From Polycyclovorans sp964425915 (GTDB lineage Bacteria > Pseudomonadota > Gammaproteobacteria > Nevskiales > Nevskiaceae), in contig CAYROO010000001.1 of assembly GCA_964425915.1 (NCBI GenBank), positions 558,001-622,000 of the forward strand: DNA of 64,000 nucleotides, read 5' to 3'. The notes below the pieces were generated by a model, which saw nothing but the letters and a program-made list of their open reading frames with translations, made no database searches and was not told the origin of the DNA. Below are positions 23,238 to 32,362 of the stretch, piece after piece. A program made the position numbers and the translations under genes. Position 1 is the first letter of the stretch. The number at the start of each line of letters is the position of its first letter.

Positions 23238-24317
23238 TTAGCGCTTGAGGGCTTCGACGTTGACGCGGCGGTTCTGCGCACGACCCTCTTCGGTGCCGTT
23301 GCTGGCGGCCGGGCGGGTTTCGCCGTAGGCGGTCAGCGACAGCAGGTCGATGGCAATGCCCTTGGTCTTCAGATAGTCGCGAACCGCACCCGCACGACGC
23401 TCGGACAGGGCCTGGTTGTAGGCCTCGGTGCCGATTTCGTCGGTGTGGCCGGCCAGTTTGATGGAGGCCACGGCATCACCCGCTTCGGCGACCGCCGCTG
23501 CAACGGCATCCAGCTTGGCACGGGCTTCGGCACTCAGGTCGGACTTGTCGAACGCGAAGTAGACGGTCTCGTTGAGCATGGCGGCGGGCGCTTCCGGCTC
23601 GCCGATTTCCTTGGCCACCGGGCAGCCTTTCTCGTCCACCTGCGTGCCAGCGGGGGTGTCCGGGCACAGGTCGGCGGAATCGGGGACGCCATCACCATCG
23701 CTGTCCACCACGGCCGGCGCCGGCTCGCTCAGACCGTAGTCCAGCGCCTTGCCGAACGGCACCACGAGACCCAGACGCACCACCAGGTCTTCAACGCGCT
23801 TGGGCACGATCGGCGAGTTGACGCCACTGCCACCCAGGCTGTCGTTGAGATCGGTTTCGCGGAACTTCACATCGAGGCGGGCGCCCACGGTGTTGAAGTA
23901 CTTGAAAACACCGGCACCGTAGCTGTAACTGGTGTCGAGGGTGTCACCCAAGCCATCCAGATCGGACTCGACCAGCCCCAGACCGATGGAGGCGTAGGGC
24001 ACCCAGCCGCGGGACAGCGGGTAGGTGAACAGGGCATTGGTTTCCACCGCGCGCTCATCCCAATCGACGCTGCCGGCGGAGCCGTCGGCGTCAAACCAGG
24101 ATTGGCCGAGGTTCAACTCAAGGCCAAAGTAGCGGTGCAGCGGCACACCGGCGCCGAAATGGAAGCCGACACCGTCATCGGTGGTGCGATCATCGTCGGA
24201 GAAGGTGAACTTCGGGCCGATTTCGAAATACGGACGCAGCGCATGCGGCTCGGCATGGGCCACACCCGCAAGACACACCGCACCCACAGCAACAGCGGAC
24301 GACAGAGCTTTGAACAT
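23238..24317 (-). CDS. OmpA-family outer-membrane protein
   Basis: A 359-residue envelope protein linking the outer membrane to peptidoglycan. Signal peptide with AHA cleavage (residues 1-22), an eight-stranded barrel-like domain (~23-205), a calcium-binding TSP3-like hinge (DSDGDGVPDSADLCPDTPAGT), and a C-terminal OmpA/MotB domain with AGHTDEIGTEAYNQALSERRA and GRAQNRRV, which bind diaminopimelate. It is transcribed separately from the exporter genes because a strong terminator follows. The association with the type I system is positional only. Confidence 0.93.
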   Translation of the reverse strand: MFKALSSAVAVGAVCLAGVAHAEPHALRPYFEIGPKFTFSDDDRTTDDGVGFHFGAGVPLHRYFGLELNLGQSWFDADGSAGSVDWDERAVETNALFTYPLSRGWVPYASIGLGLVESDLDGLGDTLDTSYSYGAGVFKYFNTVGARLDVKFRETDLNDSLGGSGVNSPIVPKRVEDLVVRLGLVVPFGKALDYGLSEPAPAVVDSDGDGVPDSADLCPDTPAGTQVDEKGCPVAKEIGEPEAPAAMLNETVYFAFDKSDLSAEARAKLDAVAAAVAEAGDAVASIKLAGHTDEIGTEAYNQALSERRAGAVRDYLKTKGIAIDLLSLTAYGETRPAASNGTEEGRAQNRRVNVEALKR

Positions 24318-24529
24318 TGTGAATTCCCCTGAAAAAGCGAAGCGCTTGTTTGATCGGTTAACCCGAGTTTATGAAGCGAACACCCCAATATGGTACACGA
24401 CCGAAAAACCACCACGATGGTGCGCCGCAAAAAAATCGACGGGTATGTTCCGACCTTCGCCTGAACCGACCCTGAACTCCCGCTAACCTATCGGTCGCAG
24501 TACAGGCTGCACATGATACACTTTCGCTT

Positions 24530-24545
24530 ATCCGCATAAGCGGAT
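24530..24545. promoter_or_regulatory. Palindromic operator upstream of metK
   Basis: ATCCGC-ATAA-GCGGAT lies 68 bp before the metK start. The same 16 bases occur before ahcY at 25905-25920, which strongly suggests a shared regulator of the SAM cycle. An ArsR-type SahR/SamR-like factor is the likely class, from memory of that regulon, but no such gene is in the window. A second overlapping palindrome, CGCTTAT-CCGC-ATAAGCG, is present only here. Confidence 0.7.
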
Positions 24546-24612
24546 TTGACGATCATCTTTTCGCCACCTTCCCCGGGCACGCTGCCCACCCCACCGCCGA
24601 GGTTTGAAGCCC

Positions 24613-25830
24613 GTGAGCCAGTACCTGTTCACCTCTGAATCCGTCTCTGAAGGCCACCCGGACAAGGTGGCGGACCAGATTTCCGATGCCATTCTCGACG
24701 CCATTCTGGCGCAGGACATCTACGCCCGCGTCGCTTGCGAAACCCTGGTGAAGACCGGCGTGGCAGTGGTAGCCGGCGAGATCACCACCAGTGCCTCGGT
24801 CGACTTCGAGGCCCTGATCCGCAAGACCATCAGCGACATCGGCTACACCAGCTCCAAGGTGGGCTTCGATGGCGAGACCTGCGGGGTGCTGAATGTTATC
24901 GGCAAGCAGAGCGTGGACATCGCCCAAGGTGTGGATCGTGCCCGCCCGGAAGATCAGGGCGCGGGCGACCAGGGCCTGATGTTCGGCTACGCCTGCAATG
25001 AGACCGACGTGTTGATGCCGGCCCCGATCCAACTGTCACACCGCATCGTCGAGCGCCAGTCGGAAGCCCGCAAGACCGGCCTGCTGCCCTGGCTGCGCCC
25101 GGATGCCAAGAGCCAGGTCACCCTGCGTTACCAGGACGGCAAGCCGGCGGCGATCGACGCCGTAGTGCTGTCTACCCAGCACGATCCGGACATCAGCCAG
25201 GCCGATCTGCGCGAAGCGGTGATGGAGCTGATCATCAAGAAGGTGCTGCCCGCTGAGCTGCTGCACCGCGACACGCAGTTCCACATCAATCCCACCGGCC
25301 AGTTCATCATCGGCGGCCCGGTCGGGGACTGCGGACTGACGGGCCGCAAGATCATTGTGGACACCTACGGCGGCTATGCGCGTCACGGTGGTGGGGCATT
25401 CTCCGGCAAGGACCCCTCCAAGGTGGACCGCTCGGCCGCCTATGCGGCGCGCTACGTTGCCAAGAACATCGTGGCCGCCGGGCTGGCCGAGAAGTGCGAA
25501 GTGCAGGTGAGCTACGCCATCGGCGTGGCGGAGCCGACCTCCATCTATGTCACCGGCTTCGGTACCGGCAAGGTCAGCGACGAGCGCCTGGAGCAACTGG
25601 TGCGCGCCCACTTCGACCTGCGCCCCTACGCCATTTCGAAGATGCTTGACCTGCTGCACCCGATGTACCAAGCCACGGCCGCCTACGGTCACTTTGGCCG
25701 CCACCCAACCGAGTGCACCTACGAGTACGAAGTGGTGGAACAGGGCCAGAAGGTCCGCAAGACCACCGCCTTCACCAGCTTTCCCTGGGAGAAGACGGAC
25801 AAGGCCGAGGCCCTCGCTGCCGACGCCTGA
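24613..25830 (+). CDS. metK: S-adenosylmethionine synthetase
   Basis: Makes SAM from methionine and ATP in the cytoplasm. The N-terminus FTSESVSEGHPDKVADQISDA is diagnostic; the ATP-binding GAGDQG motif and the phosphate-loop motif GGGAFSGKDPSKVDRSAAY are also present. The GTG at 24613 is chosen because it gives the family's MSQYLFTSESVSEGHPD start and has GAGG 10 nt upstream; a TTG three codons earlier is less likely. 405 residues is slightly longer than usual. It is followed by an intrinsic terminator, so ahcY downstream has its own promoter, but both carry the same operator palindrome. Confidence 0.97.
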   Translation: MSQYLFTSESVSEGHPDKVADQISDAILDAILAQDIYARVACETLVKTGVAVVAGEITTSASVDFEALIRKTISDIGYTSSKVGFDGETCGVLNVIGKQSVDIAQGVDRARPEDQGAGDQGLMFGYACNETDVLMPAPIQLSHRIVERQSEARKTGLLPWLRPDAKSQVTLRYQDGKPAAIDAVVLSTQHDPDISQADLREAVMELIIKKVLPAELLHRDTQFHINPTGQFIIGGPVGDCGLTGRKIIVDTYGGYARHGGGAFSGKDPSKVDRSAAYAARYVAKNIVAAGLAEKCEVQVSYAIGVAEPTSIYVTGFGTGKVSDERLEQLVRAHFDLRPYAISKMLDLLHPMYQATAAYGHFGRHPTECTYEYEVVEQGQKVRKTTAFTSFPWEKTDKAEALAADA

Positions 25831-25855
25831 TCACACCCGACGCTGATTCAATGAA

Positions 25856-25878
25856 GGCCGCCCCGTGCGGCCTTTTTT
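25856..25878 (+). terminator. Intrinsic terminator of metK
   Basis: GGCCGC-CCCGT-GCGGCC followed by six T residues, 25 bp after the metK stop. Confidence 0.9.
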
Positions 25879-25903
25879 GACACGAAAGCTTGCTTTATCC
25901 TTT

Positions 25904-25921
25904 TATCCGCATAAGCGGATA
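25904..25921. promoter_or_regulatory. Palindromic operator upstream of ahcY
   Basis: TATCCGC-ATAA-GCGGATA, with 7-bp arms, ends 30 bp before the ahcY ATG. Its 16-bp core is identical to the site before metK. The position suits repression of the ahcY promoter. Confidence 0.7.
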
Positions 25922-25951
25922 TACTGCCGCATCGATCACTGGAGTTGCCTC

Positions 25952-27390
<1,439 letters not shown>

Positions 27391-27394
<4 letters not shown>

Positions 27395-27411
27395 GCCGCG
27401 ACGCGGCTCAG
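27391..27411 (+). terminator. Hairpin at the ahcY stop codon
   Basis: CTGAGCCGC-GAC-GCGGCTCAG, a perfect 9-bp stem that includes the ahcY TGA. There is no T-run; the left heptamer array begins 1 bp later. Confidence 0.5.
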
Positions 27412-27412
27412 T

Positions 27413-27445
27413 CGGGAATCGGGAATGGGGAATCGGGAATCGGGA
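27413..27445. repeat. CGGGAAT heptamer array (left arm)
   Basis: Nearly five tandem heptamers (CGGGAAT, with one GGGGAAT variant). It is the inverted counterpart of the ATTCCCG array at 27812-27841. The start codon and first residues of the four-helix-bundle gene lie inside it. Confidence 0.9.
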
Positions 27446-27811
27446 CAGCGGCCTCACGAGAAACTCGAAGTCTGGCGCGATGCCATGGACTTCGTGGAGG
27501 CTGCCTACCGGCTCTCGTCCTCATTTCCGGCCGACGAGCGCTTCGGACTGACCTTGCAGCTGCGCCGGGCGGCGGTCAGTATCCCGTCCAATATCGCCGA
27601 AGGCGCCGCTAGACGCACCCGGCGTGATTACCTGCGGTTCCTTACCATCGCGCGGGCATCGCTGTCCGAGGCAGATACGCAGATCAAGATCGCACTCCGG
27701 CTCGGGTTCGCAACAGAACCGCCTGAGATGCGTGAATTGATCGACCGGCTGTTTGCCAAGCTGACAGCCCTGCTCGCCAAGCTCGAAGCCTCCGAGCGGA
27801 GTGTGCCGTGA
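27425..27811 (+). CDS. Four-helix-bundle protein (S23/23S rRNA IVS-type)
   Basis: A 128-residue protein of the four-helix-bundle family first found in 23S rRNA intervening sequences; its function is unknown. Family signatures are KLEVWRDAMDFVEAAYRLSSSFPADERFG divided around residues 13-41, LTLQLRRAAVSIPSNIAEG, and RDYLRFLTIARASLSEADTQI. It sits between ahcY and metF, a place where no gene is needed for the pathway, and is bracketed by inverted heptamer arrays. Its first residues MGNRESG come from the left array, and its TGA overlaps the metF GTG. This looks like an inserted cassette, although the boundaries are inferred. Confidence 0.9.
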   Translation: MGNRESGQRPHEKLEVWRDAMDFVEAAYRLSSSFPADERFGLTLQLRRAAVSIPSNIAEGAARRTRRDYLRFLTIARASLSEADTQIKIALRLGFATEPPEMRELIDRLFAKLTALLAKLEASERSVP

Positions 27812-28689
27812 CGATTCCCGATTCCCGATTCCCGATTCCCGGAGAACTGTCGTTCTCTTTTGAACTTTTCCCGCCGCGAACGCCGATCGGTTGGGAGAAG
27901 TTACCGTCGCTGATTGACGACCTCGCAGCCGTCAAGCCGGCCTTCTTCAGCGTGACCTATGGCGCGGGCGGCTCCGAACAGGACGGCACCGCTGAAGCGG
28001 TCCGCCAAGTGGCCAGCCGCACCGGCATCGAGGCCGCGCCCCACCTCACCTGCGTCGGCTCCAGCCGGGCTCGAATCGCTCAGTTGCTGCAACAGTATCG
28101 CGACGCCGGCGTGACCCGCATCGTGGCATTGCGCGGCGACCTACCTGCCACCAGCCTGAGTAACGCCGCCCCTGGTGAGCTGCGCTATGCCGATGAGTTG
28201 GTGGCATTCATTCGCGAGCAGCATGGTGACCACTTCATGCTCGAGGTGGCGGCGTATCCCGAAGTCCACCCGCAGGCGACCGATCCTGCGACGGACTTCC
28301 GGCATTTCGTTCGCAAGGTGCAGGCGGGCGCCGACGGCGCAGTCACGCAGTACTTCTACAATGCCGACGCTTACTTTGATTTCGTTGAGCGCTGCACCCA
28401 AGCAGGCCTGAACGTGCCGGTGGTGCCGGGCGTCATGCCCATCGTCAACACGGCTCAGCTACTGCGTTTTTCCGCCGCCTGCGGCGCCGAGGTGCCGCGA
28501 TGGGTGCGCCTGAGGCTGGAGGCCTACGGCGACGATAAGGCCTCCGTGCAGGCCTTTGGCCTGGAGGTGGTGACGCGCCTGTGCGAGACACTACTGAAGG
28601 GAGGCGCGCCGGGGGTGCACTTCTACACCCTGAACCAGGCCGAGCCCACCTTAAAGCTCTGGCGCAATTTGGGTTTGCCCGTCACCTGA
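27808..28689 (+). CDS. metF: 5,10-methylenetetrahydrofolate reductase, remodelled ends
   Basis: Reduces 5,10-methylene-THF to 5-methyl-THF for methionine synthesis; FAD enzyme, TIM barrel, 293 residues. Motifs: SFSFELFPPRTPIGWEK, FFSVTYGAGGS, HLTCVGSSRARI, IVALRGDLP, FMLEVAAYPEVHPQA, VTQYFYNADAYFDF, VPVVPGVMPI and HFYTLNQAEPTLKL. The GTG start at 27808 has GGAG 6 nt upstream and overlaps the preceding TGA. The next residues come from a heptamer repeat, so the true N-terminus (normally a few residues before SFEFFPP) has been replaced. The last 23 codons including the stop (28621-28689) open a 140-bp tandem duplication. It is clustered with metK and ahcY. Confidence 0.95.
   Translation: MTIPDSRFPIPGELSFSFELFPPRTPIGWEKLPSLIDDLAAVKPAFFSVTYGAGGSEQDGTAEAVRQVASRTGIEAAPHLTCVGSSRARIAQLLQQYRDAGVTRIVALRGDLPATSLSNAAPGELRYADELVAFIREQHGDHFMLEVAAYPEVHPQATDPATDFRHFVRKVQAGADGAVTQYFYNADAYFDFVERCTQAGLNVPVVPGVMPIVNTAQLLRFSAACGAEVPRWVRLRLEAYGDDKASVQAFGLEVVTRLCETLLKGGAPGVHFYTLNQAEPTLKLWRNLGLPVT
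27812..27841. repeat. ATTCCCG heptamer array (right arm)
   Basis: Four tandem ATTCCCG heptamers, inverted relative to the left array. They encode residues 3-11 of MetF (IPDSRFPIP), immediately after its GTG start. Confidence 0.9.
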
Positions 28690-28970
28690 AGTGCACGGCG
28701 CCGACTTCGCCTGCGCGCGATCCCCTACGGGGCCCCTCGCGCGGTGGCGCGCGTCGCTACTTCTACACCCTGAACCAGGCCGAGCCCACCTTAAAGCTCT
28801 GGCGCAATTTGGGTTTGCCCGTCACCTGAAGTGCACGGCGCCGACTTCGCCTGCGCGCGATCCCCTACGGGGCCCCTCGCGCGGTGGCGCGCGTCGCTAC
28901 TTCTACACCCTCAACCAAGCTGAGCCGACCCTGAAACTATGGCGCAACTTGGGACTGCCGGATCACTGAG
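28621..28970 (+). repeat. Tandem duplication of the metF 3' end (two 140-bp copies plus a diverged third)
   Basis: Units 28621-28760 and 28761-28900 are identical over 140 bp. Each holds the last 23 codons of metF with its TGA plus a 71-bp GC-rich spacer with strong internal hairpins (CGCGCGA/TCGCGCG; CGCGC/GCGCG). A third, coding-only copy (28901-28969) encodes the same 20 residues but differs at 11 of 20 codons. All three share the 13-base junction ACTTCTACACCCT (28619, 28759, 28899). Copy 1 is also bounded by an inverted GTGCACTTC pair (28615-28623 and 28688-28696). Confidence 0.95.
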
Positions 28971-29035
28971 TTCTGAGTGATGAGTGCTGAGTGACGAGAT
29001 CGCTGCTCGGCACTCGGCACTCACCACTCAGCACT
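28966..29035. repeat. Inverted CTGAGTG/CACTCAG heptamer arrays between metF and rho
   Basis: CTGAGTG-type heptamers (about 28966-28997) face CACTCGG/CACTCAG-type heptamers (about 29006-29035) around a short loop, giving a long imperfect hairpin between two convergent genes. It could act as a bidirectional terminator. The same family overlaps the rfbB stop. Confidence 0.75.
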
Positions 29036-29039
29036 GTCT

Positions 29040-30488
29040 TCAATTGCGCTTCATCGCATCAAAGAAGGCGGCGTTGGTCTTGGTCGCCTTGATCCGATCA
29101 ATGAGCATTTCCATGGCGCCGATCTCGTCCATTTCATGCACCACCTTGCGCAGAATCCACATCTTGTTGAGATCCTGCGGATTCATCATCAGCTCTTCGC
29201 GGCGGGTGCCGGAGCGGTTGATGTTGATGGCGGGGAACACCCGCTTCTCGGCGATCCGACGCTCGAGATGCAGTTCCATGTTGCCCGTGCCCTTGAACTC
29301 CTCGTAGATCACCTCATCCATCTTGGAGCCAGTTTCGACCAGCGCGGTTGCAACAATGGTGAGGCTGCCCCCTTCCTCGACGTTGCGGGCAGCACCAAAG
29401 AAGCGCTTCGGCTTCTGTAGCGCGTTGGCGTCGACGCCACCGGTCAGCACCTTGCCGGAGCTCGGCTGTACCGTGTTGTAGGCGCGGGCAAGGCGGGTGA
29501 TGGAGTCCAGCAGAATAACGACATCGCGCTTGTGTTCGACCAGCCGCTTGGCCTTCTCGATCACCATTTCAGCCACCTGCACATGTCGCACGGCCGGCTC
29601 GTCGAACGTGGATGAGATCACTTCGGCACGCACCGTACGCTGCATGTCCGTGACTTCCTCGGGCCGCTCGTCAACGAGCAGGATGATGAGGTAGACATCC
29701 GGGTAGTTGGCGGCAATCGATTGCGCCACGTTCTGCATCAGCATCGTCTTGCCGGCCTTGGGCGGACTGACGATAAGGCCACGTTGGCCTTTGCCGATGG
29801 GCGCCACCAAGTCGACGATGCGCGCAGTGATGTCTTCGGATGAACCGTTGCCGCGCTCCAGCTTGAACTGCTCGTTGGCAAACAACGGCGTCAGGTTCTC
29901 GAAACTCACCTTGCGGCGCGAGACCTCGGGCGGTTCAAAGTTGATGGTGTCGACCTTGAGCAGCGCGAAGTAGCGTTCGCCATCTTTCGGCGAACGGACA
30001 CGGCCACTGATGGTGTCTCCGGTACGCAGGCTGAAACGCCGGATCTGCGAGGGCGACAGATAGACGTCATCCGGGCCCGCGAGATAGGAGCTGTCCGGCC
30101 CGCGGAGAAAGCCGTAGCCGTCCGACATGATCTCCAGCACACCTTCGATGTAGATGTGCGCACCCCGCTTGGCGGCCGCGCGCAGGATCTGAACCAGCAG
30201 ATCCTGCTTCTTGACGCGCGCAATATTCTCCAGGCCCTGTGACTCAGCCTTGGCGAGCAGTTCAGCCGCCGTCATGCGCTTGAGCTCGACGACCCGGATG
30301 ATTTCGGGGGGCGGCCGTGGCTCGCCTCCCTCGATCGGATTCCCGGCCTCGTCGACCGCCACTGCCTCGCCGCCGTCCTCCTCTTCGATGTCCTCGGGCA
30401 AGCCGGCGAGATCCAGCTCCTGCCCCGGGCCTTGATGATTGTTATTCGGGCCTTTACGGCCGCGTGAGTGACGGCGACGTTGTTTCAT
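29040..30488 (-). CDS. rho: Transcription termination factor Rho
   Basis: Hexameric RNA-dependent ATPase that ends transcription. The core matches Rho closely: cold-shock RNA-binding domain with GYGFLRGPDSSYLAGPDDVYLSPSQIRRF, Walker A PPKAGKTMLMQ, Walker B VVILLDSITRLARAYN, the Q-loop region KVLTGGVDANAL and the GTGNMELHL R-loop region. At 482 residues it exceeds the usual ~420 because about 70 N-terminal residues are added: a basic start (MKQRRRHSRGRKG) followed by an acidic stretch. No strong ribosome site precedes the ATG at 30488. It is encoded directly after trxA on the same strand, 3 bp apart. Confidence 0.96.
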   Translation of the reverse strand: MKQRRRHSRGRKGPNNNHQGPGQELDLAGLPEDIEEEDGGEAVAVDEAGNPIEGGEPRPPPEIIRVVELKRMTAAELLAKAESQGLENIARVKKQDLLVQILRAAAKRGAHIYIEGVLEIMSDGYGFLRGPDSSYLAGPDDVYLSPSQIRRFSLRTGDTISGRVRSPKDGERYFALLKVDTINFEPPEVSRRKVSFENLTPLFANEQFKLERGNGSSEDITARIVDLVAPIGKGQRGLIVSPPKAGKTMLMQNVAQSIAANYPDVYLIILLVDERPEEVTDMQRTVRAEVISSTFDEPAVRHVQVAEMVIEKAKRLVEHKRDVVILLDSITRLARAYNTVQPSSGKVLTGGVDANALQKPKRFFGAARNVEEGGSLTIVATALVETGSKMDEVIYEEFKGTGNMELHLERRIAEKRVFPAININRSGTRREELMMNPQDLNKMWILRKVVHEMDEIGAMEMLIDRIKATKTNAAFFDAMKRN

Positions 30489-30491
30489 GCG

Positions 30492-30827
30492 TTAGGCAAC
30501 AGTGAGATGCGGATTGACGAAAGCGGTGAGCTGGGCCTTGGCAACCGCGCCCACCTGGGTGGCGGCAACGCTGCCACCCTTGAACAGCAACAGCGTCGGA
30601 ATACCCCGAATACCGAACTTGGCCGGTGTTTCGGGGTTCTCGTCGACGTTGACCTTGACGACCTTCAGCTTGCCAGCCTGCTCGGCAGCCACCTGGTCGA
30701 GAATCGGCGCCACCATGCGGCAGGGGCCGCACCATTCCGCCCAGAAATCGACCAGGACGGGCTCGGAGGCCTTCAGGACCTCCTGCTCGAAGGTGGCATC
30801 GGTCACCGCAGTGATGTGTTCGCTCAT
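30492..30827 (-). CDS. trxA: Thioredoxin
   Basis: General cytoplasmic disulfide reductase, 111 residues. It has the active site WCGPC in DFWAEWCGPCRMVAPIL and the conserved cis-Pro segment RGIPTLLLFKGG. ATG 30827 gives the normal start MSEHITAVTDATFEQEVL, with GAGG 8 nt upstream. It lies immediately upstream of rho and divergent from the rhlB-like gene, the arrangement seen in E. coli. Confidence 0.97.
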   Translation of the reverse strand: MSEHITAVTDATFEQEVLKASEPVLVDFWAEWCGPCRMVAPILDQVAAEQAGKLKVVKVNVDENPETPAKFGIRGIPTLLLFKGGSVAATQVGAVAKAQLTAFVNPHLTVA

Positions 30828-31078
30828 AGATCGGCCCTCGTTCGGGAAAGCGCTATTTCGCGCAGGGAAAAGGAGGATGGGGGCGGTCAGCACGCGCTCA
30901 AGCGTGCAAACCAAAAGCTGAAAACGTTAGGATTGCGTGTTCTAAGACGACAGCAATGCCGGGTTGCCGCGGTGCGATGACAGGCTACTTAAGCGGTGTA
31001 GGCGCACGGGCGTTTGCATTATTTGAGCCGAAGTCCCCGCCGGATGCAAGCCGGTCCGAAAAACCACGATAGGCATCC

Positions 31079-32362
31079 ATGAGCAAACCCGACCATCTTT
31101 CCGAGCTGCGCTTCGATGCGCTGCCCCTCCACCCGACCCTGTTGAGCGGCCTGTCCCGCATGGGTTTTAGCCATTGCACACCGATCCAGGCCGAGTGTCT
31201 GCCCAAGGCCTTGCGCGGCGAAGACCTCGCTGGCCAGGCGCAAACCGGAACCGGAAAATCCGCCGCATTCCTGTTGGCGACGATGAACCATTTGTTGCAA
31301 CAGCCGCGGAAGGAAGGCGGCGATGCCGGCAGTCCGCGCGCCATCATGCTGGCCCCGACGCGCGAACTTGCCATCCAGATCCTCAAGGACGCGGAAGGCA
31401 TTGGTGCCGACACCGGCCTGCGCCTGTCCGTGTGCTATGGCGGCGCCGGCTACGAGCAGCAGCGTGAACAGCTGCAGACCGGTGTCGACATCCTGATCGG
31501 TACACCCGGCCGGCTGATCGATTTCCTCAAACAGGGCACCTATCACCTCAAGGACATTGAGGTGCTGGTGCTGGACGAGGCCGATCGCATGTTCGATCTG
31601 GGCTTTATCGACGACATCCGCTACCTGCTGCGGCGCATGCCGAAGGCGGCCCTGCGCAAGAATTACCTGTTTTCCGCCACGCTCTCGCACCGGGTGCTGG
31701 AGCTGGCCTATGAGCACATGAACAACCCGCAGAAGGTGGAGATCGAGCCGGAGCAGGTCACCGCCGACCGTGTGCGACAGACGCTGATCCACGTCGCCAA
31801 CGACGAGAAGCTGCCGCTGCTGGTGGGATGGCTGCGGCACCATGAACCCTTCCGCACCATTGTCTTCGTCAATACCAAGCGGGCAGCCGAGGACATCGAG
31901 CGCACCCTGGTCGCCAACGGCTTCACCGCAGCGACCCTGTCCGGCGATGTGGCCCAGACCAAGCGACTGCGGCTGCTGGAGGACTTCAAACAGGGCAAGT
32001 TGCCGGTGTTGGTAGCCACCGATGTGGCAGCACGCGGCCTGCATATTCCGTCGGTGTCGCACGTCATCAATTTCGACCTGCCGCAGGATGCCGCCGATTA
32101 CGTTCACCGCATCGGCCGCACTGCACGCGCTGGGGAAGCGGGTGATGCGGTATCGCTGTGCTGCGAAACCTGGGTGTACAGCCTGCCGGCCATCGAGGCC
32201 TATATCGGTAGCCGGCTGCCGGTGCAGGCGCTTGACGAGAGCTGGCTGCCACAGGATTTCGTACGCCCGCCGCGGCCACCCCGTCGCCCCGGCAGCGGTC
32301 CGCGCCGCGGGGGGAGTGGTGGCAGCGGGGGTGGTCGGCCCGGCGGACGTCGACGCCGCTAG
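31079..32362 (+). CDS. rhlB: DEAD-box RNA helicase (RhlB-like)
   Basis: ATP-dependent RNA helicase of 427 residues. Q-motif F.HCTPIQAECLP; motif I AQTGTGKS; Ia PTRELAIQ; motif II VLDEADRMFDLGF; motif III SATLSHRV; motif IV IVFVNTKRAAEDI; motif V VATDVAARGLHIPSVSHVINFDLP; motif VI HRIGRTARAG. A Gly/Arg-rich C-terminal tail probably binds RNA. Placement divergent to trxA-rho supports RhlB, the degradosome helicase, over RhlE. Its end overlaps the convergent GNAT gene by 4 bp. Confidence 0.9.
   Translation: MSKPDHLSELRFDALPLHPTLLSGLSRMGFSHCTPIQAECLPKALRGEDLAGQAQTGTGKSAAFLLATMNHLLQQPRKEGGDAGSPRAIMLAPTRELAIQILKDAEGIGADTGLRLSVCYGGAGYEQQREQLQTGVDILIGTPGRLIDFLKQGTYHLKDIEVLVLDEADRMFDLGFIDDIRYLLRRMPKAALRKNYLFSATLSHRVLELAYEHMNNPQKVEIEPEQVTADRVRQTLIHVANDEKLPLLVGWLRHHEPFRTIVFVNTKRAAEDIERTLVANGFTAATLSGDVAQTKRLRLLEDFKQGKLPVLVATDVAARGLHIPSVSHVINFDLPQDAADYVHRIGRTARAGEAGDAVSLCCETWVYSLPAIEAYIGSRLPVQALDESWLPQDFVRPPRPPRRPGSGPRRGGSGGSGGGRPGGRRRR

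Noticed and set aside
25879..25951. SAH riboswitch before ahcY
   Set aside because: The leader is only about 70 bp and contains the palindromic operator; I cannot find the conserved SAH aptamer elements.
28581..28969. Short frames over the 140-bp metF repeats
   Set aside because: They are pieces of the duplicated metF end plus spacer in shifted frames, not genes.
28621..28970. Possible CRISPR-like array
   Set aside because: The repeated unit is a coding fragment with identical spacers, 140 bp long, in only two full copies, and no cas genes are nearby.
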